From Sinonovacula constricta (Eukaryota > Mollusca > Bivalvia > Cardiida > Solecurtidae), in assembly GCA_007844125.1 (NCBI GenBank), contig CM017557.1, positions 65,046,290 through 65,110,289 on the forward strand: a stretch of 64,000 nt of DNA, in the 5' to 3' direction. Below are positions 24,722 to 38,067 of this stretch, in pieces (position 1 is the first letter of the stretch; each line of letters opens with the position of its first letter). Below the pieces are notes generated by a model. It did no database searches, was not told the DNA's origin, and worked only from the letters and a program-made list of their open reading frames with translations. The position numbers were made by a program, and so were the translations under genes.

Positions 24722-25330
24722 TAAGACATAATCAAGATTATTCACTCACTTGAATATTTAACCGTACAACGTTAGACATAATCAAGACTTCACACAGTTG
24801 AGTATTCAACCGTATAACGTTAGACATAATCAAGATGCTTCACCCACCTGAATATTCAATCTAATATCGCTAGACAAACTCAAGACTCCTCACACAGTTG
24901 ATTATTCAACGGTAAAACGTTAAACATAATCAAGACTTCACACAGTTGAGTATTTTACCATGCAGCGTTAGACATAATCAAGACTTCACACAGTATTTTA
25001 TCGTACAACGTTAGACCTAATTAAAATTCTTCACCAACCTGAATATGTAACCGTATATCGTTAGACATAATCAAGACTCTTCACACAGTTGAGTATTTAA
25101 TCGTATAACGTTAGACATAATCAAGACTCTTCACGCAGGTTGAGTATTTAACCGTACAATGTTAGACATTATCAAGACTCTTCACCTGGTTGAATTGTTC
25201 ACTTTAGACATAATAAATACTCTACATACAGTTGGATTTAAAAGTTAGACATAATCAGTACTCTTCACACAATTGAATTTCAAACGTTAGACAAAATTAA
25301 GACTCTACAATAATTGAATTTTTAACGTTT
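24722..25330. repeat. Diverged tandem array, about 13 units of 41-52 bp
   Basis: The unit core GTTAGACATAATCAAGACTC is followed by TTCACACAGTTGAGTATTT and AACCGTACAAC. Units shorten and diverge toward the right end. Confidence 0.85.
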
Positions 25331-28300
25331 GTAAAATTGGTTAATACAAAACAATTTTAAATAGTACCAGTTTTACAAAAAGGTGTTTGCGTAAACGTCT
25401 ATGGATTCTAAACCCCTACTGAATACAATTCCGGCAACCAACTTGAAAAGAGCTCGAAATGTTTTTATTTTTTAAGAGGAGGGCGTTCAAACGTCCTCGT
25501 TATTGTAGCTCCCTGTCGGCAATTAAAGTAGGAGTGAAACCCGACCGTTGTAATTTTCATCGTGTGATAACGTCTCTTTTTATGTCAAGCAAAATTAGCA
25601 AAAGCTGAGAAGAGGGCACTAGATAATCTGCTCTGGTGGAGAAATACTTGGCACTTTTTAGGATGGCGAACATTCAGCTTAAGGTAAGGGAGGAATTTGC
25701 CAGCACAACAAAACAGTTCACCGGTGTAATACCACACTGATCAATCATTAATGAAATTAAATCCAGAAATTAATACAATATATATTATTAGAGGAAAGCG
25801 CAATAGGCAAATCTTTTAGCCTTTTCACCCTTTATCTGTGAAGATAAGCTACGAAAAAGGAGGTGTTGGAAAGATTGGAAAAACTGGAAAAAGACACTTT
25901 ATTCTTTCGAATAAAAATAGGTTGTTCAATACCAATTAAGTTGTTACTCTCTCCTGGTACAAAAGATCGAAACTTTATTATTATTACTATTATTATTTTG
26001 ATTATTATGATTATTATGATTGATATTATTATTACAATAGTCTCCCTATTAAATAATCGTCATTCTTATTAATTTTTGTTATGCCATCGACATGCCACTG
26101 TGAATGTTATCGCGATTTCGCGCCCCATATCTGTGGTTGAACCAATTCCGGAGTTATAAAGATATCGATGAGTTATCTTATGTGCAGTCTACGTACCGGA
26201 AATACCACTACGCAAGTTGTTTAATGAAGTTTTGAAGGTGATACCTTATGGATCAGTGCCTTGACAGTTTTAAAAATATTTCTTAACTTCGTAAAACGTA
26301 GAAGGTTTTTGCTGAATTGCTAGGATTTGCAACCCAAAGTATTCAGATAAGACAACAACTGCAATACCTTTCTAGTATGTGGGAGGAACCCGAGACATAT
26401 CGACAGAGGTTAACATATAAAAAAGGGGATCGCATTTTCTGAAGGCCGTGTTTATAAATGAAGCGATAACAATTTTTTATGCTATGTACGATTAAAAAGA
26501 CAGACGAAACATAATCTTGGTTTGAAGGCTAATGTTTTGACTTATTTAAAATATGTTTCCAAATATACTGAACACAGAATGCAACGCTAAATACCAAGAC
26601 TTCATCAAGTGGCTTCAAACTTTCAAAAAAAGTCTATTCGAAAGTCTCTTTTATCTAATGGCTCTTCAAAGAGATACCTCTTTCACAAACAGAATTCTGT
26701 CAATCGTTTAGAACGCTTAGAATAAACCATTCGCCGCGATATAAGGAAAATTTGCCGGTTTTTTCTTAAGTATGTACGCTACACAAATAGAATCTCTGCG
26801 CAGAGATTAAATGTATTTGTGAAGACGGAACGAAGGTTTGTGAGTGGCGTTCAACATTCTTTGCACAGATTGGTTAAGTATAGGCAAATAGGACAGTCCT
26901 TGACGATCAAGGTCAGCACCTTATATATTTGAGTGTCTAGCAATAAGTTTGGCTGCTACAGCCGCACGATTTTCATTATAATCAAAGTTGACAAAATATG
27001 CCGCTGTTTACAAACACAGCGTGTTAAGGCTAGAATGTTTTCAAAATATTCACCCGCATGTCTATCATCAAGCAAGACGTTTGCACAACTACGCAGGTGC
27101 GGAGCGGGATAGGGGGTTCGGGATGAAGAAAAAACAAAGTACCCTTCATGTAAACATTTACGTAGATTAGAGTGAGTGCTGAATGGCGGATGGCATGATA
27201 AGAAAATTAGTCTTAATCTTTCATGAAAGCTGGTAAGACGGCAGACGTTTATCTACTAGATACAAATTGGACGGATTAACTTAGAAAGACTGATGTACCC
27301 TTCTCTGAAGAGTCTTGTTCTCTTTAATGAACACGAAAGAAGTTCGGCATCATAGCATCAAACAAGTTTACGTGAAGATTAGTTTTACGAGATAATAACT
27401 TTTAGATTACAGCTTACAAAACATGGCGCTAATGGGTACAAAAATGAGGTAGAATTGAAAATGTAGTTTTTGCACATTTACTTATTGATTGGAGGAACAA
27501 CAAATAACAGCAACCTGTAGAATTTAATCATTGTTAAGGACGATTTACGAATCCTAGTTAAAGCGTGTTTTGTCCTCAACCCCCACCCTTTTTTGAAGGT
27601 TAACATGGTATTTAGGGTATACTGCAAAAATATCCCTTTTTATAGAAAATAATTTAATACAAAAACAAGAGGACAGACCTAAGTACATCCTTAATCATTA
27701 ATAAATAGTTTTTCTTTCTTTAATAACTTACTTCACACTTTCATGGTTTTAAACACGTGTATATTTTACTTAAAAAGTACATCGTTTGTTCGCATTGGCA
27801 AAACAATTTGAGTAGACAATTAACCAGTATATATTTATACTTGAAATGCTTAGTGGACATCAACTGGACAAAACAAAAGACAAAAAGGCAAAGAAATATT
27901 TGCGTGATTAATGTGTTGTTGTTTTTTCTAAGAGACTGTGTGCGCTCGAGTTTTTTTAATTTTAATCATTGTGTGGTCTTTCTGTACTTTATGCATGTGC
28001 ATGGTATTAATCTTTTATACATTAAACTTTTGGTTTTAAAGTACGATTATCTCTACAAAGTTACTTTATTTCTTGAGCTTACATTCGCAGTTATTATTTT
28101 TTACAAAAGTATAATTGCAGTACACAATTGTTTCCTTGTATGTGGTGATTTATTAGATTTAAACAATCACAGCCAGACGCTGTTAAAGGATATTAGATAC
28201 CCTTTGTACTTCAACATAAGCCGGTGTTTAATTTCATTTATATTTGTAAATTATTTTTATTGCGGTTACAATTATTTTTATAAAGAATTGTCTCAGTAGA

Positions 28301-29612
28301 ACTAATCTAATTAAACAGTCTTGATAAAAAATACACTTTAAAATTAATGTTTCACAAGTACTTTTCGTTTGCAAAACTAATGACTAAAGAAGTCGCAAAT
28401 TTGAAATCATAACTGAAAGCAACAAAAACATTGCTACATACATAATAAAAAATTAATTTCTCAGTAGGAATTAGCGACGTGTGCAGTAATGTTTTAAGAT
28501 TGTAACAGAGAAAATTCTTAATTTTAACGAAAGTCAACTACAGACAAAGAGAATAAGTTACCAATATCCTAATAACAATGAATTGTTTAGGCTTAGGCAT
28601 CATGTGTAGATACAGAGCGCTCCGAGCAAGATCGGCTGAGATTTATCAAAATACACTTTCTTATGCGTGAAAAAGTTAGCAAATAACTTAACATTTAGAA
28701 ATTGGTTATTATATATAATTGTAAACAATAGTTACAAGGGTTAAAATTTGTCAGAAGTAAAAACCAACGTAAAGGAAGGTCTGGACTTGGACTCAACAGC
28801 AGAGGAAATCTGAGATAGAAAGCTAAGTATAATCGGATCACTCCTTGCTGACAAAAATGCAATAACCCCACAATAAAAACGCACAAAAATATTTTAATAA
28901 GTTAAGATTGATCAGTAAACAGAAAGAATAGCATGTATAAGAATTAATATGTATATTTCAGTTTGTGCATATAACTTAGAAAAACGCGCTACCTCATGCG
29001 ATACCAGCTCTTGATTTTTTTTTGGAATTTGGGGTTTTTTTTTACGGAAGTACACTAATTGTCGTCCTGCAAAGTTTAATTCTTTACCAAAATAAAGAAG
29101 TGTCAATCAGCAAGTTGTATTCTCTGGTAACAGTTAAGAATTCTCGTGTAGCAATTTAATTATATGCCCTAAGGAAGGACATGTCGCCTAGAAAACAATG
29201 TTCTCTACTCCAAGTAAAGACGAATAAAAATGTAAAGATCTCTACTTGAAGCACGTACATTTTATAAGGTATCATTCATTACAGAAACAAAATCAAACTT
29301 CTTCTACAAGACATGACTCTCTACAGGAAACAAAATCTTCTACAAATCATGTTTCTCTAACAGAAGAAAAAATGTCTTCAAAAACAAAAAAGCAAAAACA
29401 CAATCATTATAAAAGTATTGTTCTTTACCAAGAATATTCTTTACCATGCGATATAGAAGTTCTTATTTATTACCAAAAAAGTCTTTATATTTGGAAAGCT
29501 CTAATTCAAATATGAAAACGGTTTTCTTAAAAGCGTAGGTGCACACCGAAACTGTAAAACTGTCATACCGGAAGTTGAATTCTCTACCGGAAGTGGAATA
29601 TTAAAATCCTAC

Positions 29613-29818
29613 CTGTTTGACTTCCTGCCAAGACTTGTCATTTTTCTTGGCGTCTCGGGCCAGAAGCAGGTAAACCAGTGGAACAGGTGGTTCCTTTGGT
29701 CCCGAGCTGGTGTTCCTCGGCACAGGTCGGGTCCACACTATGAACATATCGTGAAGATACTTGTCTGTAGAAACTGCAGGCGTCTGGGAAAACTGCCACT
29801 CATCCCCGCTGACAATGA
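29613..29818 (-). CDS. Anosmin-like gene, first half of FnIII domain 1
   Basis: The exon is 206 nt, phase 1 to 0, with acceptor TTTGCAG and donor GTAGGA. It encodes residues 71-139. The segment FIVWTRPVP supplies the strand-B Trp of an FnIII fold, and PLVYLLLARDAKK is a typical strand C. It ends SWQEVKQ, which matches in position and form the strand C' of the first anosmin FnIII domain as I remember it (W-Q-x-V-x-Q). NTS at residue 106 is an N-glycosylation sequon. The domain is split by a 21.7-kb intron. Confidence 0.85.
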
Positions 29819-32389
29819 CTGCAAAGGGGATTACATTTGTTTGTTATCACATTTTGCATAAAAATAAAATTGCAAAACCTGTTTATAATAATGCATTGTG
29901 CAAAGTAATTTAACTGATTGACATTTGAGCTTACTTGAATTTAGCACTTGATTTGCACGCCGTTCTTGTCATTAAAATCTGCTGAGTGTATCTATTTTAA
30001 AAAATAATTGACGACTTGATTATGGTTGTTATGGTGACGTATATGAATACCTTTACACAGTGGTTTTGTACATATAACATAGTAATTAAAATATTATTAA
30101 AAGTGTTTAAACCTTCACAAATACTAAACAATCATGGTGTGAACTGCTGACTCTAATTAGGCAATTAAAAACACGCTTTACTAATAACAAAAGGTACCAA
30201 TAACTCTTCACCGAGCTTGTGTATTAAGACATGATCAATCAAATTTAAAGATCAAACATTTAAAAATTTGAAAACGGTATCATTCAAAACGACAAATTAT
30301 TTCAATGACACATCCAGACTTGAAAAAAATGAGCTGTTTACACATACGGTTTTGTATTACATACCACGTGTTGCTGTTGTTGCTTTTGTCTATGTACAAA
30401 ATGGCGTTAATTTGTACAACAAATGACATAGAGGAGATGTAAGTTCGCCATTCGAAATAGGCAAGACATTTCAAATTGCTGAGTTTAAATGTGGCTCAGT
30501 CTCAACATTCTGCAAGTTAAAAGATAGTGTTTCATTTGAATAACTCTTACGATGTCGTTGTGTCTTCTTGTATATTTTTAGCATTAAACTTTTGTACAAG
30601 TTTTGTAATTGTTACTCTCTTTTGACGAATTGATGTTAATTGATATGTCTTAGGCAATGTACATTTGCAACTTAATAAAGCGTCTGTTCTGAGACTAGAG
30701 CAGGCACTACTTTTTTTGCCAGGAGACTGGCGGACGATGCTGACAAGGAAATCAGGGCACGTGTGTAACACCTGTCTTTCGCCACTGTTGGATTACTGCG
30801 CGCCTTAACACGCACTCATACACTGTCCTTATCATGATTCCTGGCGCTAAAGTGTCCCCCACCCAGTCTCGATTGTTTCACAACAAGGCACACGTCTGTC
30901 ACAACGGGCCATAATGTGGATTAAATAGAGAACAGGACATAACGCCCTTAGTTGACGTTGACTTTTACGTCAATCGGTTTCAAGAAAATAACAGTGATAA
31001 TAACATTGTGCGGTATTAGAGGTGGTATCCAACAGATTGGAGCAAAGCTTTTCTTCTCAAATAACACAAATAAATCATTGTTACTTGAAAAAGTCATGCA
31101 AAATGCTGTTCTCTAATTCCCTATATCTGTGTTAACAGGGAAGCATAAATCCCAACTCGGCACTACAAACTGGCATTCCGTATATGAGCCACGCTACAGA
31201 GATAGCGTTTTATAAACTAAAATAAACACGTAACAGTTAACTTTTAAGATCCCGTTATATTTTCATGCGGGAATCTTTTTTAGTAAACGATTTTGCTTAT
31301 TTGTAGATTTAGAAAGAATAAAATTTAGAGGTGGGTTGTTTTTGTTGTTTTCGCGATTTGTACTGATTAAAGCATAGGTAGTGTAAAGATCGTCTTATTC
31401 GGACTATTGTATGAGTCTATAGAAGAATTACGCCCCAGTCCCCAAAGCAGTTGTAAATATTGTTACATGTATTTGATAAAGGCAAACTGTCAACTACCAC
31501 CTTTAATATAAAATGTATACATCAAATGTGTTAGAGGGTCAGATCAAGCTGCGTTATGTCATTTCCCCTAAATACATGTAGACTTGTATGGCGGTCCAAC
31601 ATATGGTACGTTTTTTTATCATTTGAACATATTCTTAAAAGGAAAGCTAACTTTGCATATTCATGTTTTTATTATCATGATAAACGCAAGATCAGTATCT
31701 AATTCTGATTTTTGCTTGATAAGGCCAAATCCTTTAATCCTCGAGATATATCAACTGCCCGATTTATTACATATTTCAAAGTGAGTATTGTTCCTTTTGA
31801 TGCAACGTTGCTTAATGAGGTTGAATAAACGAGATGTAGTAAAGTCGTCAGCTTATCCTCCGGCTGTAATCTGTCTATTCAGAAATGTATTCAACTGTAT
31901 ACCCATTGCAACGCTAGATTATCAGTCGAATGACGTGATATGTTTCAAAAACATTCTCGCTTGAGTCGGTGACAGCGAAAACTAAAAATCTGATAAAATA
32001 CGATACTTGTGGAGTGATATAAATCCAGAAACCGATAAGTCTGGTCCATACACGAGAAGGCAGCCGATCTGATCCCTTCCGGCAGACGTTAATCGTTATT
32101 TATGGGTCCGCAATTTATCAAGAGACCTCGTTCCTGCGCTATCTAGGTCCGCACCCCTGGCTCGCATCATTTTCAGTTAGCCAGCGCCTTGTGTCATATT
32201 AAAACCCAAGCAAATCCTAATCTCCCGTTGGTTTGCGTGCATCTTGCCATTTCAAAGCGCTGACAGAGGTGCTTTACTACTACCACGCCCATTTTTCAAT
32301 TCCATTCCGTTAGCGGTGTATAGCAGTACATCAAAGCATAACTGTGTATTAATTGCACTTTGAAAGCAACCATGACATCAAATACTTAC
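29819..32389. other. Intron between the FnIII-1 start and the cysteine-box end
   Basis: It contains one complete MITE-T copy. I looked for a WAP-type Cys-Cys pattern with exon borders and did not find one. The rest is anonymous. Confidence 0.5.
31017..31506 (+). mobile_element. MITE-T, complete copy
   Basis: It begins TTAGAGGTGGTATCCAACAG and ends with the inverted AACTACCACCTTTAA. The interior GAAGCATAAATCCCA and GAGCCACGCTACAGAGATAG are shared with 63008-63481. Confidence 0.8.
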
Positions 32390-32438
32390 CGGGAGGCGGT
32401 GATTTCTTGAATTGGCATGCAACCCTGCATCCCCGCTT
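32390..32438 (-). CDS. Anosmin-like gene, exon ending the cysteine box
   Basis: The exon is 49 nt, phase 0 to 1, with acceptor TTTGCATTGCAG and donor GTAAGT. It encodes KRGCRVACQFKKSPPP (residues 55-70). Cys58 and Cys62 give the seventh and eighth Cys of the box, and the Lys-Lys-Ser-Pro-Pro-Pro run looks like a linker to the next domain. In anosmin-1 a WAP four-disulfide domain would follow here; instead the next exon found begins an FnIII domain. A phase 1-1 WAP exon in the 2.6-kb intron would also fit the phases, but I did not find one. Confidence 0.75.
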
Positions 32439-32743
32439 CTGCAATGCAAACGACACTTTGTAGAACCAAGTTTCTAATTATTTTGGGCACAGTTTTGTAA
32501 TATTTTGCATGATGTTTTCTGGGTTACATCAATCACATGAAGTCATTCTTACTGACTGCCAATGTATCATAATACAACACTATGCGAGTCAGGCAAAATG
32601 ACATGCATGCTCCGACATCTAACAGTGTACGGTCGGTGCAACAGTATGCTAAGATGGATTGAAGTCGAACTTGTGTCGACATGAAATAATGAATCATGTC
32701 TGCCTCATATGATAGGTTATTTTTTTACAATTTTTATCTCCTT

Positions 32744-32957
32744 TTTTTGTTTATTGGGTTTATCGTCCCACCAACAGTATTTCAGTTATCTGGAGACGGT
32801 GTCCACTTGAAGCAGATATAGTGCTGCCTTCACTGTGCATAGCATGCCGTGAACACCTGGCATGATACCACACCCAGTCACATCATCCTGACACCGGGCC
32901 AACCAGTCGTGGAACTACCCTTATATTTGCTTGAGCGTTAGCAAGGGAGCCTGGTCA
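32744..32957 (-). mobile_element. SINE-V body, minus strand
   Basis: GGGTTTATCGTCCCACCAAC, GGAGACGGTGTCCACTTGAA, CCAGTCGTGGAACTACCC and GAGCGTTAGCAAGGGAGC are near-identical to 54448-54660. It ends where the head would start. Confidence 0.8.
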
Positions 32958-32991
32958 CTGAAGTAGTTGATGCATTTTTAAAAACATCGCA

Positions 32992-33148
32992 GTGACCATA
33001 TATGATCATTGACCTATGTAGAACCACCGGCGCACCGCAGGTCAGCTGGAAGACCTTCCCACTTTAAGTTCATCGCCCTGAACGGGACACGAACCCGCGC
33101 GATGGAAGGCTAAGCAGTCAGTCTACCATTACGTCACGGACGTCCCAT
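32992..33148 (-). mobile_element. SINE-B copy, minus strand
   Basis: CACCGCAGGTCAGCTGGAAG, then GAACGGGACACGAACCCG (box B reversed) and CGGACGTCCC at the head. It lies right beside a SINE-V fragment. Confidence 0.7.
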
Positions 33149-33435
33149 ACACAAAAGGTGAGGGTGCAAAGAGGGACAGACGTAGCAAAAACTAACTTAC
33201 ATTTTTATTTATGATAGTTTAATAAATGATGATAGTGGCAACGATGGCGATGATGATTATTGGCAAAGGCGATAATAATGATGTACATGCTAGAAATGGC
33301 AGGTAGGGTGCCATTCTTTTTGTAACGTCTGTTATTGTTCTGTTTAACTGAACGAAAGCATCATCAGATATCTATGTAGAACACATTAAACTGAATAAAA
33401 TTGACTTTCTAGCAATTGTATAAAAAAAAACTTAC

Positions 33436-33513
33436 GCAGAGAGCCCTTTGTTTGCATGTTTCTTGCCAAAATTCTGCATAGTTGCTGAATATCGTCTGAC
33501 AGGCATTCCAGCA
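33436..33513 (-). CDS. Anosmin-like gene, exon with core of the cysteine box
   Basis: The exon is 78 nt, phase 0 to 0, with acceptor TTGTTTTCAG and donor GTAAGT. It encodes residues 29-54, starting CWNAC, with Cys at 29, 33, 48 and 54. With the previous exon it makes C-x5-C-x2-C-x3-C, then longer loops. The aromatic stretch between Cys33 and Cys48 (residues I, F, Y, F, W) suggests a small folded module, with the cysteines probably in disulfides. Confidence 0.75.
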
Positions 33514-36025
33514 CTGAAAACAAACATGGTTTCAAGAGTTTTATTTTTATCATGAACATTTGTACGATTAAACAAGCGTGATTAAATACAGCAAGTACAT
33601 CGAAGTTTATTATCAGTGTACCCTTTGAAGTGTAGGGAATATTTAGATTTGTACATGTACTTCTTTTCCGTGCGATAAAAGAACTGTTTTATAGTGTGAA
33701 TAACTGCATTGCAATTTATGATGTTTGTTTTTACTGGAACAGTTCTGGTACTTCAGTTTCATAACGATTTATATGTAAAAAAATTTACACAATAAATTTT
33801 CAAAACAATGAAGACTATGTTAATGGACATGATACCTTTAAAAAAAGTCAATAACCAAATGCACGAGAATTAACACTAAAAATAACTTTAATAAAAAAGC
33901 AGCGTGGGGATTTAAAGTGAACGCCAGTGATGATAAAAAGGTGATTAATTTTAATTCTCTAACTGCGACCTCCAAATCACAATTTCTTTTTGTTAATCTG
34001 AACAACCCTCAAAGTTTTTAAGTGATCGCTTATTCTGGTGAAATGAGGGATTAATTAGAGTTAACACACTGCAGCTCTTAAATAGCAATTTTCTTTTTCT
34101 TCAAACAACGATCACATCGTTTAAAAAGGCCACTTTGCTTTTTTTTATTCCCGGACACACTTAATTTTGTATGCTTAATGTACCCTGTAATCTGTTTCTA
34201 TTTAAGAGTTTGATATCAATGACATGATAATCTCAAAAGATGTCCGGATATGATGATTTTGCAATTAAATTTTGACATTTCCTTATGTCCTCCCAAAGAG
34301 CACGCGCCTGTCAATCAAAATGTCACGTGAACACCTGTTAGCTCAGACACGTGTTGCACGTATTGAGATATTCTCAATTCACTTAATTTAGTCCACTTAA
34401 CGACTGGTCCGACTAACACTGGTATTTAAGCTTGTCGGAGAAAAGTTTGTTTTGGCGTCAATAGATTTGTTTACTCAATGTTTTTTTAACATGTTTTGTT
34501 TATTATAGTAACTGGTATGCAGTATTCGAATTTTGTTTGTACAGCAGTTGACTGTTTAAAACAAGTGTATTTAAATTTCATAAAACAAACCAGTACTTTT
34601 AAAAATAACGCTGCGACAAGATCCACAGACTTAGTCAGCAGAGCATCGCACAACCATACAAGAGGTACCAAGTTCGAATCATAAAAACAGCATTTTATGT
34701 TTTTTGTCTTTTGCTTCCTTATCGTATTTACAGCTGGTAAATTATATTGACACATACGTTGTTATTTTTATTTACAAACGACGTGTCATTTCTTCAAATG
34801 TTAAAAAAATGTAAAACAACGTGCCTATTAGAGTTTATTTCGTAGCTTTAATACCAACTTGTCTGTCGATTCAGATTCCAGTTGTTTGTTTAAGCTAACT
34901 ATAGCAAATCAGATGTCTGGTACAGTAATTGTCATTAATGAATTAAGTTATTTTTATAAATATCTTAACAATAGCATATCATTAGCAAACATCTATCATG
35001 TAAGATATAAATATTTGATGTGGTTTCTGTCAAAATGTCAGAACTTGTTTTAAGTGTGAGCACATGTATTAAGACATTCGGTTAATAATTGTTTCTCTAA
35101 ATCTTAATTAGGTGTAAATAATTGTTATTTAAATTTTCGTGATCTTTTATAACAAATACCAAATGTAACGACTTATTAGAATATACAAAAAAAAAACGTT
35201 TGGCAATCCTAGGTGTATTTATATTCTATGTGGATTAAAAGACGCCGGCAGGCAGAGAAGAGCTGAGTCGATAGAAACGTGTTTTAAATGCAGTTCTTGT
35301 TCCAAACACCTGCGAGTGATAACGACTTTTTGCCCGACGGCCACTGCAAGGGATCGTTTGCATGGCGTCAGCAAATAAACAGGCATTTCCTAGGCCAGAA
35401 CAATAAAATTTGAAATCGGTATTCTTTATGTAAGCGGGTTCCTAGATCTTTAAAACTTTTGTCTGAAGTATCAAGTAATAAAATGGTTGTTTAATGTTCA
35501 ACAGAGATAGCAGACAGATTTTGAGTCAGATTTGAGTGTCTTCCTTGCTGGCATGTTTCTAATGTTTGAAAGGTGGCAATAAAGGTTAAACTTACAACTT
35601 AAATCATGGCACAACACAAGTATGTTTTATACAACTCCGAGATCGATGTTTTTTCGTGTTCTTTTTTTTCTCTACGTGAATTTAACATTTAATAAGGCCA
35701 ATATGTTGTTTTTTATTTTATTTTGTGTGTCAACCGCAAACTGCCTCTCAGCACACTAAATTGAAGGTAGGTTCTGTTTCGAAAGTTTCTTAAAAATGAT
35801 TCGTAGTTTCTAAAGTCCATCATACAGTTTAAAAGTTAATAGAAATCAGTGTTGTTATGCATCTTTATTCTTTTGAAGAGAAATGTTAACTGTCCTGGAA
35901 AGAGCTTTATTTGCTTTCGAAGAAAACTTCATTTTGATTTAGTCTGATTCATCTTGATCACTATAAATGGTATAGTGTCAAAAAAGTGATTTCCACAAAA
36001 TCAAAGACTTGCACTCCTACAAATA

Positions 36026-36240
36026 GGGGCGCCCATGGTGTAATGGTAGAGTCTCCGACTTGTAACTACTCTGACTGCTAAGGCCTCTCACGGAGTGGGT
36101 TCGAATCATGTTCGGGGCGAAGGACTTTATGTGGACAAGTCTTCTAGCGCCTAGCGGTGCTCTGGTGGTTCTACCCTGACATTTGTCTGAGGGGTCTTCC
36201 TCCACCAAAATAGCTGAACGTCACTATAATGATCATAACT
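36026..36240 (+). mobile_element. SINE-B copy, plus strand
   Basis: The head GGGGCGCCCATGGTGTAATG gives a tRNA-like box A and GTGGGTTCGAATC a box B. The body has GTGGTTCTACCCTGACATTT and GGGGTCTTCCTCCACC. Confidence 0.8.
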
Positions 36241-37280
36241 GATCGCTTTGGTGTATTTCAAAAACAAATACAAAACAAACTCCTACAAGATTGCTCTCCT
36301 TCTGGTAACACTTTGATTGCGAAGCAAGAAATTGTTAGGCAGGTATATTGTAGATTCCGACCAGCCAGCACCCGCGGAGTGTTGTCGGATCAGGATCTAC
36401 ACTCTTTGCTGTTTAGTCTCTGACAATATCTCTTATTACCGATACTTAAAGTTGTGACTAGATAACTTGGAATTTAGTTTGGGTAATTAACAAATTGTAC
36501 GCCATGATTAAGAAGTTCATACAAAGGTGTAATTTAAGTGCATAGATGAGAGCTCAGTAAATAGTTATAGACGTTTACTAGTCATAAAAGCGAAAGAGTA
36601 AAAAAAAACCAGCTCGGTCGAAAATTCCAAATCAATATCATTTCAACATATTTCGATATTCATATAAACGTACCATTTTTTTTTAAACTTCATGATGTCA
36701 TTTAGTTCTGTGTTGGCTTCAATGCTATGACTGTTATGTTTTAAATTATTGTTCTTTTTTCACAGTCTTTGAGGACCCCTTCCCCCCTACACCTAAACAC
36801 GCCTATGAGAAGTTCGAGGTAAAAGCTTCATTTAAAAATCACAGAAAGTTCTTTTGCCGACAGGCCCTTTAAATGATTTTTGTCGGATTTTGTATATTTT
36901 TGTGATAGTCATGTCCCGATGTTTCTGTCACTTTTGCAGTTAACTGGTAAGTAATTATCTATGTCTAATGTGTGTTTTTGTTGTGATGTTTTAAATTGTA
37001 AAGATTAAAAGTCAAGCCAAGAGATCATTTTTCTATTTTAGATGTCTTATTTGTATTTTAAACGCAAAATGTAAAGCGTCCATCGTGTTTAGTAGAGAGT
37101 TTTATTAGCTTGGCTGCTTTTGAAATAAAAACTCAAGACTTCAGTCGTGCAAAAAGATATGCTTCATGTGTATATTTCAAAATACTGGTTTAAAAAAGGG
37201 TTCAGAACAGGACTTTGTTTCACAGTTCGAAAAGTTCGAGATGTTGTAATTTGTGATATATATGCCTGATACGCAAATTG

Positions 37281-38067
37281 TTAAAGGTGGTATCCGACAG
37301 TTTGCCTACATGAAAAACATGTAACAATATTTTCCCACTGTTTAGGGTAATTTAGGCACAATTTCTGCATAAACTCATACCTTAGTACAAGTAATGGCCG
37401 ATATTGAAATTTACCTATATTGTAAGCAACTATATATTGCGCCTAAAAAGCGCTATAAATATTCATTCTGTCACAATCTCGATAGTGTTCTCTGCTGAAA
37501 ATAGACATCGACGTCAGAACGGACTACACGGTTGACGACATAACGCGTTCACGAAATTACGTTGTCACGTGGTTTTCTTAATTAATATATATACCGGCCG
37601 CAAAAGCTCAGGTGGTAGAGCTCCGGCTTGCGGATCGGGAGGTCGTGGGTTCAAAACCCGGCCGGGTAAAACCAAAGACTTTAAAGTTCGTAATAGTGCC
37701 TTCCCTCCTAACGATCGGGGCTAAGGAGACAGCATTACGCCTGACTCGTCTGTGACTGTATAATGGACCAGCCGGATTCAGTCCCTGGGCACCTCACAAG
37801 TGCCCCTGTGCTATAATGATAGAAATATCGCTGCACAGTAACGGCAGGAATGCCGGCAAATCCCAATCATTAATTTAAATATAGCTATCTATGCAGCGTG
37901 GCCCAGATAGGAAATAACTGTTTGCAATGACGTGTGTGGATTTATGCTTCGTTGTTCAAAATCATCTAGGGCATGACTGAACAGCATTTTGCTTTTCATG
38001 TAACAAGTACTGATTTTGCTATTTGAGAAAAAAAACGTTTGGCTCAAACTGACTGATAGCACCTTTA
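37281..38067 (-). mobile_element. MITE-T interrupted by a SINE-A
   Basis: The left end TTAAAGGTGGTATCCGACAG and the right end GATAGCACCTTTA bound the element. The interior is in reverse orientation relative to 63008-63481 (GCAGCGTGGCCCAGATAGGA near 37893). A SINE-A fills 37594-37870, so the MITE is the older insertion. Confidence 0.75.
37594..37870 (+). mobile_element. SINE-A, plus strand, full-length, nested
   Basis: The tRNA-like head CCGGCCGCAAAAGCTCAGG is followed by TGGTAGAGC (box A) and GGGTTCAAAACCCGGCCGGG (box B), a 200-bp body and the tail AAATCCCAATC. It is about 277 bp. Confidence 0.85.

Larger units (their letters stand above)
7918..29612. other. 21.7-kb intron of the anosmin-like gene
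   Basis: It splits FnIII domain 1. It contains the MITEs, SINEs, tandem arrays and duplications listed separately. Outside them (for example 11000-12900, 15000-21400, 25750-29600) I see only AT-rich anonymous DNA. Long ORFs there start at non-ATG codons or have biased, repeat-like composition. Confidence 0.6.

Noticed and set aside
30875..30930. Cys-Cys pattern resembling a WAP core on the minus strand
   Set aside because: The stretch has one Cys, then Cys-Cys, but no further Cys pattern before a stop and no matching splice borders.
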